Counted from the first letter of the stretch, positions 29,208-38,593 are shown. The stretch is 64,000 nt of DNA from Caulobacter sp. BP25 (GCF_002737755.1 NZ_PEGH01000018.1:62001-126000), one strand, 5' to 3'. Notes: a model not told the origin generated them from the letters alone. Program-made: numbers and translations.

Positions 29208-31001
29208 ATGACCGACATCCTCGAGGACGAAGACGAAATCGGCGCCAGGAAGCGCGCGCTGTCCAACCGTCAGGTGCTGGCCTTCATTGCCCGCTTCTGG
29301 AAGCGGCGGCCGGTGCTGTTTGGCCTGGGCGTCGGCCTGACCCTGGTGGCGGTCGCCTTCGACCTGGCCTTGCCTTACGCCGCCGGACACCTGGTGGACA
29401 CCGTGGCGACCAAGCCGCGCGGCGACTCCGGCGCCTGGTCGGCGCTGGGCGTCTTCATCGGCGTCTATTTCGCGTTCGCGGTGGTGCGCAATATCGCCCA
29501 CCGGTTCTGGATCCCGCTGGCGGCCCGGAACATGGAGGAGATGACCAACGAGGGCTTCGCCAAGGTGCAGGCCTTCTCGTCGGACTGGCACGCCGACAGC
29601 TTCGCCGGCGCGACCGTGCGCAAGCTGACCCGCGCCATGTGGGGCTATGACAGCGTCACCGACGCGGTGACCATCTGGCTGGGGCCGGGCGTCATCGTGC
29701 TGATCGGCCTCTCCGTCGCCATGCTGATCCGCCAGCCGCTGGCCGGCGGGATCTCATTGGTCGTGGTCGTCGCCTATCTGTCGGTGAACCTGTGGGTTAC
29801 CGAGCGCTATGTGCGGCCCAGCAACCTGAGGTCCAACGCTTTCGATTCGCAGATTGGCGGCGCGCTTGCCGATGCTGTGACCTCTAACCCGACCGTGAAG
29901 AGCTTCGGCGCCGAGCAGCGCGAGGCCCAGCGCTTGGCCGAGGTGACGGCCGCGTGGCGCGAGGCGGTGATGATCACCTGGAACCGCTTCACCGACGTAT
30001 GGCTGGGTCAGAACCTGCTACTCGTCGTGCTGCAGGCGGGCCTGACGGGGGCCATGGTCTGGGGCTGGACGCAGGGCACGGCCACGCCCGGCGATGTCGC
30101 CTTCGCGATCACCGCCTTCATGCTGATGAGCGGCTACCTGCGAAACCTCGGCGAGAACATCCGCATGCTGCAAAAGGGCCTCGACGACACCGAGGACGTC
30201 GCGGCCTGGACGCGTCTTGCGCCCCAGATCGCCGACGCGCCCGGCGCGCCCGACTTCCAGCCGGGCCCGGGCGCGATCGCGTTCCAGAACGTGACCTTCC
30301 GCTACAAGGCCGCGGGCGCGCCGCTGTACGACCACTTCTCCCTGAAGATCGCGCCTGGCGAGCGGGTGGCCCTGGTTGGGCCGACGGGCTCGGGCAAGTC
30401 GACCTTCGTCAAGCTGGTCCAGCGCCTGCACGACCTGCAGGACGGCGCGGTCCTGATCGACGGCCAGGACGTCTCGACGGTGACGCAAGCCTCCCTGCGC
30501 CGCGCCATCGCGGTGGTGCCGCAGGACCCGGCCCTGTTCCACCGCTCGCTGTATGAGAACATCGCCTACGGCAAGCCTGACGCCACCCGCGAAGAGGTCG
30601 AGGCGGCGGCCAAGAAGGCGCGCGCCCACGACTTCATCCTGAAGCTGCCCAAGGGCTATGACACCCTGGTCGGCGAGCGAGGCGTCAAGCTGTCGGGCGG
30701 CGAGCGCCAGCGCGTGGCCATCGCCCGCGCCTTCCTGGCCGACGCCCCGATCCTGGTTTTGGACGAGGCGACCTCGTCGCTGGACGTCGAGACCGAAGGC
30801 CTCGTGCAGGCCGCCGCCGAGGCGCTGATGGAGGGCCGAACGACGATCGTGATCGCTCACCGCCTGTCGACGGTGCGCGGCGCCGACCGCATCCTCGTCT
30901 TCCAGAAGGGCCGCGTCGTCGAGGAAGGCCGCCACGCCGAGCTCAAGGCGAAGGGCGGTGTCTATGCGCGGCTCAACGCGATCAGCGAGGGCGTGGGCTG
31001 A
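29208..31001 (+). CDS. ABC exporter, fused membrane and ATPase domains
   Basis: A 597-residue half-transporter. A six-helix type-1 exporter domain (about residues 35-330) precedes an ATPase domain with Walker A GPTGSGKST near residue 391, signature LSGGERQR and Walker B ILVLDEATSS, with a final HRLSTV switch histidine. The family includes lipid, drug and heavy-metal exporters; the substrate cannot be read from sequence. It ends two bases from the convergent DUF4153 gene. Confidence 0.9.
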   Translation: MTDILEDEDEIGARKRALSNRQVLAFIARFWKRRPVLFGLGVGLTLVAVAFDLALPYAAGHLVDTVATKPRGDSGAWSALGVFIGVYFAFAVVRNIAHRFWIPLAARNMEEMTNEGFAKVQAFSSDWHADSFAGATVRKLTRAMWGYDSVTDAVTIWLGPGVIVLIGLSVAMLIRQPLAGGISLVVVVAYLSVNLWVTERYVRPSNLRSNAFDSQIGGALADAVTSNPTVKSFGAEQREAQRLAEVTAAWREAVMITWNRFTDVWLGQNLLLVVLQAGLTGAMVWGWTQGTATPGDVAFAITAFMLMSGYLRNLGENIRMLQKGLDDTEDVAAWTRLAPQIADAPGAPDFQPGPGAIAFQNVTFRYKAAGAPLYDHFSLKIAPGERVALVGPTGSGKSTFVKLVQRLHDLQDGAVLIDGQDVSTVTQASLRRAIAVVPQDPALFHRSLYENIAYGKPDATREEVEAAAKKARAHDFILKLPKGYDTLVGERGVKLSGGERQRVAIARAFLADAPILVLDEATSSLDVETEGLVQAAAEALMEGRTTIVIAHRLSTVRGADRILVFQKGRVVEEGRHAELKAKGGVYARLNAISEGVG

Positions 31002-31002
31002 C

Positions 31003-32769
31003 TTACCGACGTTCTATCGGCGAGGACGACAGTGGGGAGTCTCCGTTCTTGCAGGCATACCCCCTTGGCCTGATCGTCAGCAGTTCGTCGCCAACGGCCA
31101 GATCGTAAAATCTGGACGGCGGGCCTAGACGCACCTTGCCGGCCTTCAACGCCGCTTCCGGGGCTCCGATATCGCAGGACGAAGTGGCCTCCGCAACAAT
31201 ACGCCAGCGCCCCTCCCTCATCTGGAACACATCGAACTGCGACCCCCACTGCAGCAGGATCTCATCCACGCCGTCCTTGTCGATGTCCAGTACGAGCGCC
31301 GGGCAGGTGGAGGATGGGTCCAGGCACAGGGACTCGCGGTCGTCCCAGTGTTGAGCCTTAAAACTATCCGGCAGTCTGGCGCCGGAGGGATAGACGGTGG
31401 TCTTCGTCCAATCCGGTCGCCAGTCGATCTCTTGTGTTGAGGAAGCGCGGCCGCTCTGCGCGGATACCTCCTTGGACTTCGACGCCGTCGCGGGATCGCG
31501 GCTCGTCTTCAAGTGCTCCAGCGCCTGCCGCCCATATCGTCCGCTATCGAAGCGCAGAAACTGGAAGTCGAACGTCTCCGCCGAGACCTTGCCCGACTCC
31601 AGCCGCTTGACCTGGCTGGCCACCGACAACCGCGCTGGATCGGCGATCGGGGTGAAGAGGGCGATCAGCAGGAGGACGCTGACAGCCGCCATGACCAGGT
31701 TGGTCCGCTCCAGCGGCTTCATCCAGCCGCCGGGCCGGATGGCGGCGAGCGTGTAGCCCAGGGTGAACCCCGCCGCGACGACCAGGTAAGCGCAGGCCAT
31801 CACCCGATCGGGCGTCAGTCCATACTGGTGGATCCGCAGCCATAGGGCGTAGGCGGTCAGGGCGACGATCGGGATCAGCAGCAGGCTGGCGGCGCGCGCG
31901 GCCCAGCGCAGGATCGGATTGGGCGGCTCGAGACCGTCCTGATAGGCGGCGTTGATCAGGACGATCAGGGCGGCGGCGGCCGACAAAAGCAAGCTCGCGG
32001 CGGCCTTGGTGCTCCACAGCGGGGTCAGGCCCGTGAACGGCAGGGTGGCCAGGAAGCCGCCGGCGATCACCACCATCAGCGGCAGCAGCCAGGCCAGGAG
32101 GACGAGGCCGACCGTCCGCACGCCGCGCACCAGGCCCGCACGCGCCTCGGTCAGCTGCACGGCCATGTGGACGGCGGCGGCGAACATCAGGCCGGTGGCG
32201 GGGAAGGCGAAGGCGGTTTCACCGATCAGCTTCTGGATCGCCTCGACGCCGATCAGCTTGAACAGCGCGCCGGCCAGGAACAGCAGCAGCCAGAAGGCGC
32301 CGGTGAAGGCCAGGGACAGGAAGAGGCGGACGGCGTTGGTCCCGACGAGGTCGAAATAGTCGGCGTAGGGCGCGACCGGCTTGCCCGCGGCCTCGGCGGG
32401 CTGGACCAGATGGTGGGCGATGAACAACAGGGCGGCGACGGCGAAGAACAGCGGCGGCGACAACGGTCCGGCCCCTAGGCGCTCGGGGCCGGCGCCGACC
32501 CAGGCGGCGTGGATGGCCATGATCGCGACCAGGCCGGCCGCCACCGCGCTCCAGGCGAGCAAGGCGCTCCGACGCATCGCCGACAGGGCCGAGAGCGGCA
32601 GCAGCGGAACCGCCAGGGCGCAGACCAGCAGCGGAGCGTAGAGCAGGGGCGTCGTCGCCGGCCAAGCCTTGGACTCGTCGGCCTTCTGCAGCAGGAACAG
32701 CGCGATGCCCTGCGCCAGGCCGATCGCCAAGCGCGTAAACGCGGCGGCTCGCGCGCTGCTCCTATCCAT
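31003..32769 (-). CDS. DUF4153 multi-helix membrane protein
   Basis: A 588-residue protein with about ten hydrophobic helices over residues 10-400 and a C-terminal extracytoplasmic domain. Features such as YADYFDLVGTNAVRLFLSLAF and the helical core match DUF4153. The C-terminal part contains LCLDPSSTCPALVLDIDKDG, a calcium-binding-like Asp stretch, and two paired cysteines. The start at ATG 32769 skips 12 weakly supported residues. The function is unknown. Confidence 0.8.
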   Translation of the reverse strand: MDRSSARAAAFTRLAIGLAQGIALFLLQKADESKAWPATTPLLYAPLLVCALAVPLLPLSALSAMRRSALLAWSAVAAGLVAIMAIHAAWVGAGPERLGAGPLSPPLFFAVAALLFIAHHLVQPAEAAGKPVAPYADYFDLVGTNAVRLFLSLAFTGAFWLLLFLAGALFKLIGVEAIQKLIGETAFAFPATGLMFAAAVHMAVQLTEARAGLVRGVRTVGLVLLAWLLPLMVVIAGGFLATLPFTGLTPLWSTKAAASLLLSAAAALIVLINAAYQDGLEPPNPILRWAARAASLLLIPIVALTAYALWLRIHQYGLTPDRVMACAYLVVAAGFTLGYTLAAIRPGGWMKPLERTNLVMAAVSVLLLIALFTPIADPARLSVASQVKRLESGKVSAETFDFQFLRFDSGRYGRQALEHLKTSRDPATASKSKEVSAQSGRASSTQEIDWRPDWTKTTVYPSGARLPDSFKAQHWDDRESLCLDPSSTCPALVLDIDKDGVDEILLQWGSQFDVFQMREGRWRIVAEATSSCDIGAPEAALKAGKVRLGPPSRFYDLAVGDELLTIRPRGYACKNGDSPLSSSPIERR

Positions 32770-32872
32770 CCTCGGCGTCTCCCTGATTTTTCCGCAAGCG
32801 AGCACGCTTCGGAACGGTTGTGAAGGTTAGCCGGTTGCCCTAGCAATTTCGTCCTCAGTTGAGGGGACGAGC

Positions 32873-34375
32873 ATGAAAAAGGTTTTCGGCGCGGGCGTCG
32901 CGGCCGTGATGATGTCGTTGGTGTTGGCGGGCGGCGCTCCGGCCTGGGCCCAGGACAAGAGCGGCGACAAGCCCGCCGCGGAAAAGTCGGGCCTGGATCT
33001 CCCGGCCTTCCCCGCCGACAGGTCGGTCAAGCAGACCGCCGTCATCGCCGGCAAGACGATCGCCTACACCGCCACTGTGGGCGTGCTGCCGGTGCGCGAC
33101 GAGAAGGGCAAGAAGGTCGCCGAGGTGGTCTATACCTCGTACGTGCTGGACGGCCCGCGCGACCCGAACCGGCCGATCACGGTGGCCTTCAACGGCGGCC
33201 CCGGCGCCGCCAGCGTGTATCTGAACTTCGCCCTGGGCCCCAAGCGGGTGCAGTTCGGCGCCGAAGGCGACAGTCCTTCGGCCTTCACCAAGCTGGAAGA
33301 CAATCCGGCCAGCTGGCTGGACTTCACCGATCTCGTCTTCATCGATCCGGTCGGCACGGGCTTCTCGCGCTCGCTGGTCGGCGAGGAGGAGACCAAGAAG
33401 CGCTTCTACGGCGTCAAGCAGGACATCGACTACCTGTCGCGTATCGTCTTCGACTACCTCGTGAAGACCGAGCGCCTGACCTCGCCCAAGTACCTGGTCG
33501 GCGAGAGCTATGGCGGCTTCCGCGGCCCGCGCCTGGCCTACACCCTGCAGACCGATCTGGGCGTGGCTGTGAAGGGCGTCGTTTTGGTCTCGCCGTTGCT
33601 GACCAGCGCGGGCCGCGCCTCGCAGGAGATCTCGCCCCTGCCGGCCATGTGGACCCTGCCCTCGATCGCGGCGGCCAAGCTGGAACGGGACGGCAAGCTG
33701 ACCCCCGAGACCATCAAGGCGGTCGAGGACTACACGCGCGGCGAATACATGGTGGACCTGATGAAGGGCTCGGACCCGGCCGCCCTGGACCGCCTGACGG
33801 CCAAGGTCTCGGCCATGACCGGCCTCGATCCGGACTATGTCCGCCGCGCCGGCGGGCGTCTGGAGACCCAGTCGTTCCTGCGCGAGGTGTTCCGCGATAA
33901 GGGGCGCCTGGGCAGCCGCTATGACAGCAACGTCACCTCGCTGGACCCCTTCCCGAACGCGCCGACCCAAGAGGTCAACGATCCGATCCTCGACGCGATC
34001 ATCGCCCCGACCACCAGCGCCATCGTCGACTTCACCACCCGCATCGTCGGCTGGAAGCCCGAGGCGCGCTACGAGGCCTTGTCGGGCGATGTGAACCGCA
34101 TGTGGGATCGCGGCCGGGGCCCCGACACCGAGTCGGTCACCGACCTGCGCAAGGTCGTCTCGGTCGATCCGAAGCTGAAGGTGCTGATCGTCCACGGCTA
34201 CAACGACCTGTCGTGCCCGTTCTTCGCCTCGCGCCTCGTGGTCGACGCCATGCCGGCGACGGCCAACGGCCGCGTGACCCTGTCCAACTATCCGGGCGGC
34301 CACATGTTCTACAGCCGGCCCGACAGCGGCGCGGCGTTCCGCAAGGACGTCATGGCGCTGTACGGCGTGAAATAG
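32873..34375 (+). CDS. secreted S10 serine carboxypeptidase
   Basis: A 500-residue exported peptidase with a signal peptide (MKKVFGAGVAAVMMSLVLAGGAPAWA). The family's substrate region is PITVAFNGGPGAAS. The catalytic serine is in VGESYGGFRGPRLAY near residue 212, the aspartate is in VHGYNDLSCPF and the histidine in YPGGHMFYSRP. Peptidases of this family remove C-terminal residues in the periplasm. It starts 104 bases from the divergent DUF4153 start. Confidence 0.92.
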   Translation: MKKVFGAGVAAVMMSLVLAGGAPAWAQDKSGDKPAAEKSGLDLPAFPADRSVKQTAVIAGKTIAYTATVGVLPVRDEKGKKVAEVVYTSYVLDGPRDPNRPITVAFNGGPGAASVYLNFALGPKRVQFGAEGDSPSAFTKLEDNPASWLDFTDLVFIDPVGTGFSRSLVGEEETKKRFYGVKQDIDYLSRIVFDYLVKTERLTSPKYLVGESYGGFRGPRLAYTLQTDLGVAVKGVVLVSPLLTSAGRASQEISPLPAMWTLPSIAAAKLERDGKLTPETIKAVEDYTRGEYMVDLMKGSDPAALDRLTAKVSAMTGLDPDYVRRAGGRLETQSFLREVFRDKGRLGSRYDSNVTSLDPFPNAPTQEVNDPILDAIIAPTTSAIVDFTTRIVGWKPEARYEALSGDVNRMWDRGRGPDTESVTDLRKVVSVDPKLKVLIVHGYNDLSCPFFASRLVVDAMPATANGRVTLSNYPGGHMFYSRPDSGAAFRKDVMALYGVK

Positions 34376-34440
34376 TCGAAGGCTCTGTCGGCGGGGAGCT
34401 TCGCCAAACGTCCTAGGTCCGTTCCACGGAGAAGCGAACG

Positions 34441-34824
34441 ATGATGAAGCCCCCCGCCGCGTCCGTCGACGACTACCTCGCCAAGCTGCCCGCCGAGCAG
34501 CGCGCGGCTCTGGAGACCCTGCGTGGTCAGATTCGCGCGATCGCTCCGGAGGCGACCGAGGCCATCAGCTACGGCCTGCCGACCTTCAAGCTGAACGGCA
34601 ATCTCGTCCATATCGGCGCGGCGGCGAAGCATTGCGCCTTCTATCCTGGCGCGGTGATCGAAGCGTTCGCCGAGCGCTTGAAGGGCTTCGAGACCGCCAA
34701 GGGCACGATCCGCTTCCAGCCGGATGCGCCGCTTCCGCCCGACTTGGTGAGGGACATCGTGGGCCACCGCGTCGCGCAGAACGCGGCGCTGGCGGCGGAA
34801 CGGGCGGCGCGGAAGAAGCGCTAA
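34441..34824 (+). CDS. DUF1801 (YdhG-like) protein
   Basis: A 127-residue cytoplasmic protein with the DUF1801 pattern: SVDDYLAKLPAEQRAALETLR, then AIAPEATEAISYGLPTFKLNG, then FYPGAVIEAFAERLKGF, then GTIRFQPDAPLPPDLVRDIV. The family shares a frataxin-like fold and some members have been described as iron chaperones. The last four bases overlap the end of the convergent ppk2 gene. Confidence 0.88.
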   Translation: MMKPPAASVDDYLAKLPAEQRAALETLRGQIRAIAPEATEAISYGLPTFKLNGNLVHIGAAAKHCAFYPGAVIEAFAERLKGFETAKGTIRFQPDAPLPPDLVRDIVGHRVAQNAALAAERAARKKR

Positions 34825-35582
34825 CGCGCCAGCCGCCCGTCCTCGAGCGCGCTGGGCTCGAAGGAAAAGATCACCTCCGGATCAGGCCGCGCCACGCCCT
34901 TGGCGATCTTCTTGTCGCCGGCCGCGTGCAGCAGCCAGCGAATGACGTTGAGCCGGGCGGCCTTCTTGTGATCGGCGCGGACGCAGATCCAGGGGGCGAC
35001 ATCGCTGTGGGTGCGGATCAGCATCTCGTCACGGGCCTTGGTGTAGTCGTCCCACTTTTCCTCGGCGACCTTGTCGAGGTCGCTGGTCTTGAAGGCCTTC
35101 AGCGGGTCCTCGCGGCGAGCCTTCAGGCGCTTGGCCTGTTCCTCGCGGCTGATGTCCAGCCAGAACTTCACATAGCGGGTGTCGTTCTCGACCAGCATCC
35201 GTTCGAAGGCGGGCACGTCGCGCAGGAACTGCTCCTGCTGCTTCGGCGTCGAGAAGCCCATCACCCGCTCGACCCCGGCGCGGTTGTACCAGGAGCGGTT
35301 GAACAGAACCGCCTCGCCGCAGGCCGGCAGGTATTCGACATAACGCTGGAAGTACCACTCGCTGGCTTCGCGATCGGTCGGCTTGGGCAGGGCGACCACG
35401 GTGGTGGCGCGCTTGGACAGGTGCTCGACGATGCGGGCGATCGTGCCGTCCTTGCCGGCGGCGTCGCGGCCCTCGAAGACGGCCAGGATCTTCCAGCCCT
35501 CCTTGATGGCCTTCTTCTGCATCTCGATCAGGGCCAGCTGCAGCTGGACGAGCTCGTTGTCGTAGTCGTCGGACTTGCTCAT
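34821..35582 (-). CDS. ppk2: polyphosphate kinase 2
   Basis: A 253-residue PPK2, which transfers phosphate between polyphosphate and nucleotides. Walker A is EGRDAAGKDGT near residue 49, the lid/base region is RSWYNRAGVERVMGF, and EASEWYFQRYVEYLP and WLDISREEQAKR follow. The single-domain length fits ADP- or GDP-using class I enzymes. It is cytoplasmic and converges on the DUF1801 gene. Confidence 0.93.
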   Translation of the reverse strand: MSKSDDYDNELVQLQLALIEMQKKAIKEGWKILAVFEGRDAAGKDGTIARIVEHLSKRATTVVALPKPTDREASEWYFQRYVEYLPACGEAVLFNRSWYNRAGVERVMGFSTPKQQEQFLRDVPAFERMLVENDTRYVKFWLDISREEQAKRLKARREDPLKAFKTSDLDKVAEEKWDDYTKARDEMLIRTHSDVAPWICVRADHKKAARLNVIRWLLHAAGDKKIAKGVARPDPEVIFSFEPSALEDGRLAR

Positions 35583-35628
35583 CGGGCGAGCCTACCCCTG
35601 GAAAGCTGAGTTAGGCTAGAAGGACGCC

Positions 35629-36345
35629 ATGATCCGTCTATTCGTTCCCAACGATCTGTCGGCCGGGGCCGGCGTCGTCCCCTCCGTCGACCAGTCCCGC
35701 TACCTGACCTCGGTCATGCGCCTGTCGGTCGGCGACGAGGTGCTGCTGTTCAACGGCCGCGACGGCGAGTGGCGCGCCAGTCTCGTAGAGTCGACCAAGC
35801 GCGGCTGCCTGCTGAAGGCCGACGCCCAGACCCGACCGATGGAGACAGGTCCCGACCTTGATTTGATCGTCGCCATGGTCAAGCGCGGCCGCGTCGAGAC
35901 CATCGTCGAAAAGGCCGCCGAGCTGGGCGCGCGGCGCGTTCGCCTGACGATCACGCGCCGCACGAATGTCGACTTCGTCAAGCTTGGCCGCCTAGACGCC
36001 ATCGCCATGGAAGCGGCCGAGCAGACCGGACGCCTGGACGTGCCCGAGATCGTCGATCCCGAGAAACTGGATAAGATCCTGGATGGCTGGGATCCGGCGC
36101 GGCGTCTCGTCTTCTGCGACGAGGGCGGCGACGCCAAGCCGGCGATCGAGGCGCTCGCTGGAACCGGCGCCCCGGCCGCGATCCTGATCGGGCCGGAGGG
36201 CGGTTTCGCGCCCGAGGAGCGCGAACGGCTGCGGGGGCTTTCCTTCGTCACGCCGGTGTCGCTGGGGCCTCGCATCCTGCGCGCCGACACCGCCGCGATC
36301 TCGGCCATGACCCTGTGGCAGGCCGCGGCGGGAGACTGGCGCTAG
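35629..36345 (+). CDS. rsmE: 16S rRNA m3U1498 methyltransferase
   Basis: A 238-residue SPOUT enzyme that methylates U1498 of 16S rRNA. An N-terminal PUA-like domain covers about residues 1-70. The knotted SAM site shows ILIGPEGGFAPEERERL and LGPRILRADTAAISAMTLWQ. It lies upstream of gshA, a common alphaproteobacterial order, and diverges from ppk2 with a 46-base gap. Confidence 0.95.
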   Translation: MIRLFVPNDLSAGAGVVPSVDQSRYLTSVMRLSVGDEVLLFNGRDGEWRASLVESTKRGCLLKADAQTRPMETGPDLDLIVAMVKRGRVETIVEKAAELGARRVRLTITRRTNVDFVKLGRLDAIAMEAAEQTGRLDVPEIVDPEKLDKILDGWDPARRLVFCDEGGDAKPAIEALAGTGAPAAILIGPEGGFAPEERERLRGLSFVTPVSLGPRILRADTAAISAMTLWQAAAGDWR

Positions 36346-36354
36346 AATATTATG

Positions 36355-36403
36355 CTCAAGGCTGCCCCTTGAGGTTCGCAAAGAAAACGCCCAACTGGGC
36401 GTG
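36355..36403 (+). repeat. two short hairpins between rsmE and gshA
   Basis: CTCAAGG/CCTTGAG (36355-36361 with 36367-36373) and ACGCCCA/TGGGCGT (about 36388-36403). Neither has a good T-run, so they are weak terminator or processing candidates. Confidence 0.4.
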
Positions 36404-36483
36404 ACTGATTAGTATCGCCGTCGGCGGAGAGCATGGGCCCTCTCCACCCTCTGCATCGCAACCCCTGGGGAGGGCCTGCTTGC

Positions 36484-37845
36484 ATGGCCGAGACCGCTAG
36501 CGTCCAGGAGCGTCAACTGACGCTCTCCGATCTGACCGACTATTTCGCCCGGGGCAGCAAGCCCAAGGACGCCTTCCGCGTGGGGGCCGAGCACGAGAAG
36601 TTCGGCTTCTACCTGGGCTCGCACGCGCCCGTGCCCTACGAGGGCGATAAGGGCGTCCACGCCCTGCTGACCGGCCTGCAGCGCTTCGGCTGGACGCCCG
36701 TCATGGAAGGCGAAACGATCATCGGCCTCGAGCGCGACGGCGCCAATGTCAGCCTTGAGCCAGGCGGCCAGTTCGAACTGTCGGGCGCGCCGCTGGCGAC
36801 CATGCACGACATCTGCGACGAGACCGGCAAGCACCTGGACGAGGTCAAGACCGTCGCCGATGAGCTGGGTCTTGGCTTCGTGGGCCTGGGTTTCTCGCCG
36901 CTGTGGAAGCGCGAGGAGGTCCCGGTGATGCCCAAGGGCCGGTACGTCATCATGCGCAACTACATGCCCAAGGTCGGTAACCTCGGCCTCGACATGATGC
37001 TGCGCACCTGCACGGTGCAGGCCAATCTCGACTTCTCCAGCGAAGCCGACATGGTCGCCAAGTTCCGCATGAGCCTGGCTTTGCAGCCCATCGCCACGGC
37101 CCTGTTCGCCAATTCGCCGTTCACCGAAGGCAAGCCCAACGGCTTCCTGTCGGCCCGCGCCAACGTCTGGACCGACACAGATCCCAACCGCACGGGCCTG
37201 CTCGATTTCGTGTTCGAGGACGGTTTCGACTTCGAGCGCTACGCCCGCTACGCGCTGGACGTGCCGATGTACTTCGTCAAGCGCGGCGACAAGTACATCG
37301 ACGTCGCCGGCCGTAGCTTCCGCGACTTCATCGAGGGCAAGCTGCCCGAGCTGCCGGGCGAGATCGCCACGATGAAGGACTGGGCCGACCACACGACCAC
37401 GGCCTTCCCGGAAGTGCGGCTGAAGACCTATCTGGAGATGCGCGGGGCCGACGCCGGGCCCTGGAGCCGCCTCTGCGCCCTGCCGGCGCTGTGGACCGGC
37501 GTCTTCTACGACGACGCGGCCCTGGCGGCTGCCTGGGACCTCTGCAAGGACTGGACGATCGAGGACCGCGAGGGCCTGCGCCGCGATGTGCCCAAGCTTG
37601 GCCTCAAGGCCAAGGTCGCCGGCCGCACGGTCCAGGACGTGGCCAAGGACTTCGTCGCCATCGCCAAGTCGGGCCTGAAGGATCGCGCCCAGATGAACGG
37701 CGGCTTCCTGGACGAGACGATCTATCTGGGTGACCTGGAAGAGATCGCCGACAGTGGGATCACGCCGGCCGAACGCCTTCTGCGGCTCTACGAGGGCGCG
37801 TGGAAGGGCGACATCAGCCGGGTGTTCACCGACTGCGCTTATTGA
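36484..37845 (+). CDS. gshA: glutamate-cysteine ligase
   Basis: The first enzyme of glutathione synthesis, 453 residues, of the plant/alphaproteobacterial class. Typical blocks are FRVGAEHEKFGFYLGS, SLEPGGQFELSGAPLATMHD, PRVGNLGLDMM-like PKVGNLGLDMMLRTCTVQ and DWADHTTTAFPEVRLKTYLE. The ATG at 36484 starts the normal protein; an in-frame ATG at 36433 would add 17 unrelated residues. Confidence 0.95.
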   Translation: MAETASVQERQLTLSDLTDYFARGSKPKDAFRVGAEHEKFGFYLGSHAPVPYEGDKGVHALLTGLQRFGWTPVMEGETIIGLERDGANVSLEPGGQFELSGAPLATMHDICDETGKHLDEVKTVADELGLGFVGLGFSPLWKREEVPVMPKGRYVIMRNYMPKVGNLGLDMMLRTCTVQANLDFSSEADMVAKFRMSLALQPIATALFANSPFTEGKPNGFLSARANVWTDTDPNRTGLLDFVFEDGFDFERYARYALDVPMYFVKRGDKYIDVAGRSFRDFIEGKLPELPGEIATMKDWADHTTTAFPEVRLKTYLEMRGADAGPWSRLCALPALWTGVFYDDAALAAAWDLCKDWTIEDREGLRRDVPKLGLKAKVAGRTVQDVAKDFVAIAKSGLKDRAQMNGGFLDETIYLGDLEEIADSGITPAERLLRLYEGAWKGDISRVFTDCAY

Positions 37846-37868
37846 GTTAGGCGAGGCCGGTGGCGTAT

Positions 37869-37893
37869 CGTTATGTAGTTTATCTACATAACG
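37869..37893. promoter_or_regulatory. ModE-like operator (perfect inverted repeat)
   Basis: CGTTATGTAG-TTTAT-CTACATAACG is a perfect 10-bp inverted repeat. It matches the molybdate-responsive ModE half-sites known upstream of modABC (CGTTATATA/TACATAACG), with a central spacing of seven rather than six. It ends eight bases before the start codon of a molybdopterin-domain protein, so bound regulator would occlude the ribosome site or the promoter. Confidence 0.65.
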
Positions 37894-37901
37894 AGGTGGC
37901 T

Positions 37902-38462
37902 ATGGTTCTCCGCGCCCTTCTTTTCGTCGCGACCCTGAGCGCGCTGGCCGGCTCCGTGGCGGCCCAGGATTTGGCCGTGGTCGGACTGGACGGCAAGGCG
38001 GCTGTCCTGTCGGCGGCCGACCTGGCGGCGCTGCCCCGCGCGAGGGTGGACCTCGACGCACACGGCGAACGCCATCGCTACGAGGGACCGTTGCTGATCG
38101 AGGTGCTGGCCAAGGCGGGCGCGCCGACGGGCAAGGCCCTGCGCGGGCCGGCCATGGCCAATGTGGTGCTGGTGGAGGCGCGCGACGGCTACGCGGTTGC
38201 GCTGGGCCTGGCTGAGGCTGATCCAGCCACGCGTTCCAACCGGATAATTCTAGCCGACCGCCGTGATGGCGCGGCGCTGCCCGCCGACGAGGGGGCCTAT
38301 CGTTTGGTCATCGAGGGAGATCTGCGTCCGGCGCGTTCCGCCCGGATGGTCAACCGTCTGGTCGTCCGACGTCTTGGGGGAGGGGGTGACGGCCTAGAAA
38401 AGGGCCCGCACGCCGGCGATGATGGCCATCCACGAGCCGAGCGCGAAGGCGACCGCAGCTAG
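37902..38462 (+). CDS. secreted molybdopterin-binding-domain protein
   Basis: A 186-residue protein with a signal peptide (MVLRALLFVATLSALAGSVAAQ). The domain is a small oxidoreductase molybdopterin-binding fold: VDLDAHGERHRYEGPLLIEVL, then ANVVLVEARDGYAVALGLAE, then RSNRIILADRRDG, then GAYRLVIEGDLRPARSARMV. The cysteine that binds molybdenum in sulfite oxidases is missing, so it may bind a pterin without catalysis. The last 30 residues after NRLVVRRL are low-complexity and overlap the antisense small gene. The ATG at 37902 is chosen for the signal peptide. Confidence 0.75.
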   Translation: MVLRALLFVATLSALAGSVAAQDLAVVGLDGKAAVLSAADLAALPRARVDLDAHGERHRYEGPLLIEVLAKAGAPTGKALRGPAMANVVLVEARDGYAVALGLAEADPATRSNRIILADRRDGAALPADEGAYRLVIEGDLRPARSARMVNRLVVRRLGGGGDGLEKGPHAGDDGHPRAEREGDRS

Positions 38463-38537
38463 TCGACCCCAGGCGATGCGGGGACGGTCGATCGCGGTGT
38501 GAACGGCGTCCGCGTGATTGAACGAAACGTAGGCCAT
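38394..38537 (-). CDS. 47-residue single-helix membrane protein
   Basis: Read on the minus strand from ATG 38537 after a strong AGGAGG ribosome site (GGAGGAAACC-ATG). The protein starts MAYVSFNHADAVHTAIDRPR and has one hydrophobic helix (LAAVAFALGSWMAIIAGVRAL). It is too short for standard cut-offs. A perfect CtrA box lies 57 bases upstream, which supports it as a real gene. Its 3' half is antisense to the end of the preceding plus-strand gene. The function is unknown. Confidence 0.7.
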   Translation of the reverse strand: MAYVSFNHADAVHTAIDRPRIAWGRLAAVAFALGSWMAIIAGVRALF

Positions 38538-38593
38538 GGTTTCCTCCGCGCTCCTCTGACGGGAACTCGACCATAGGGTCGCGCTAGCAGCTC

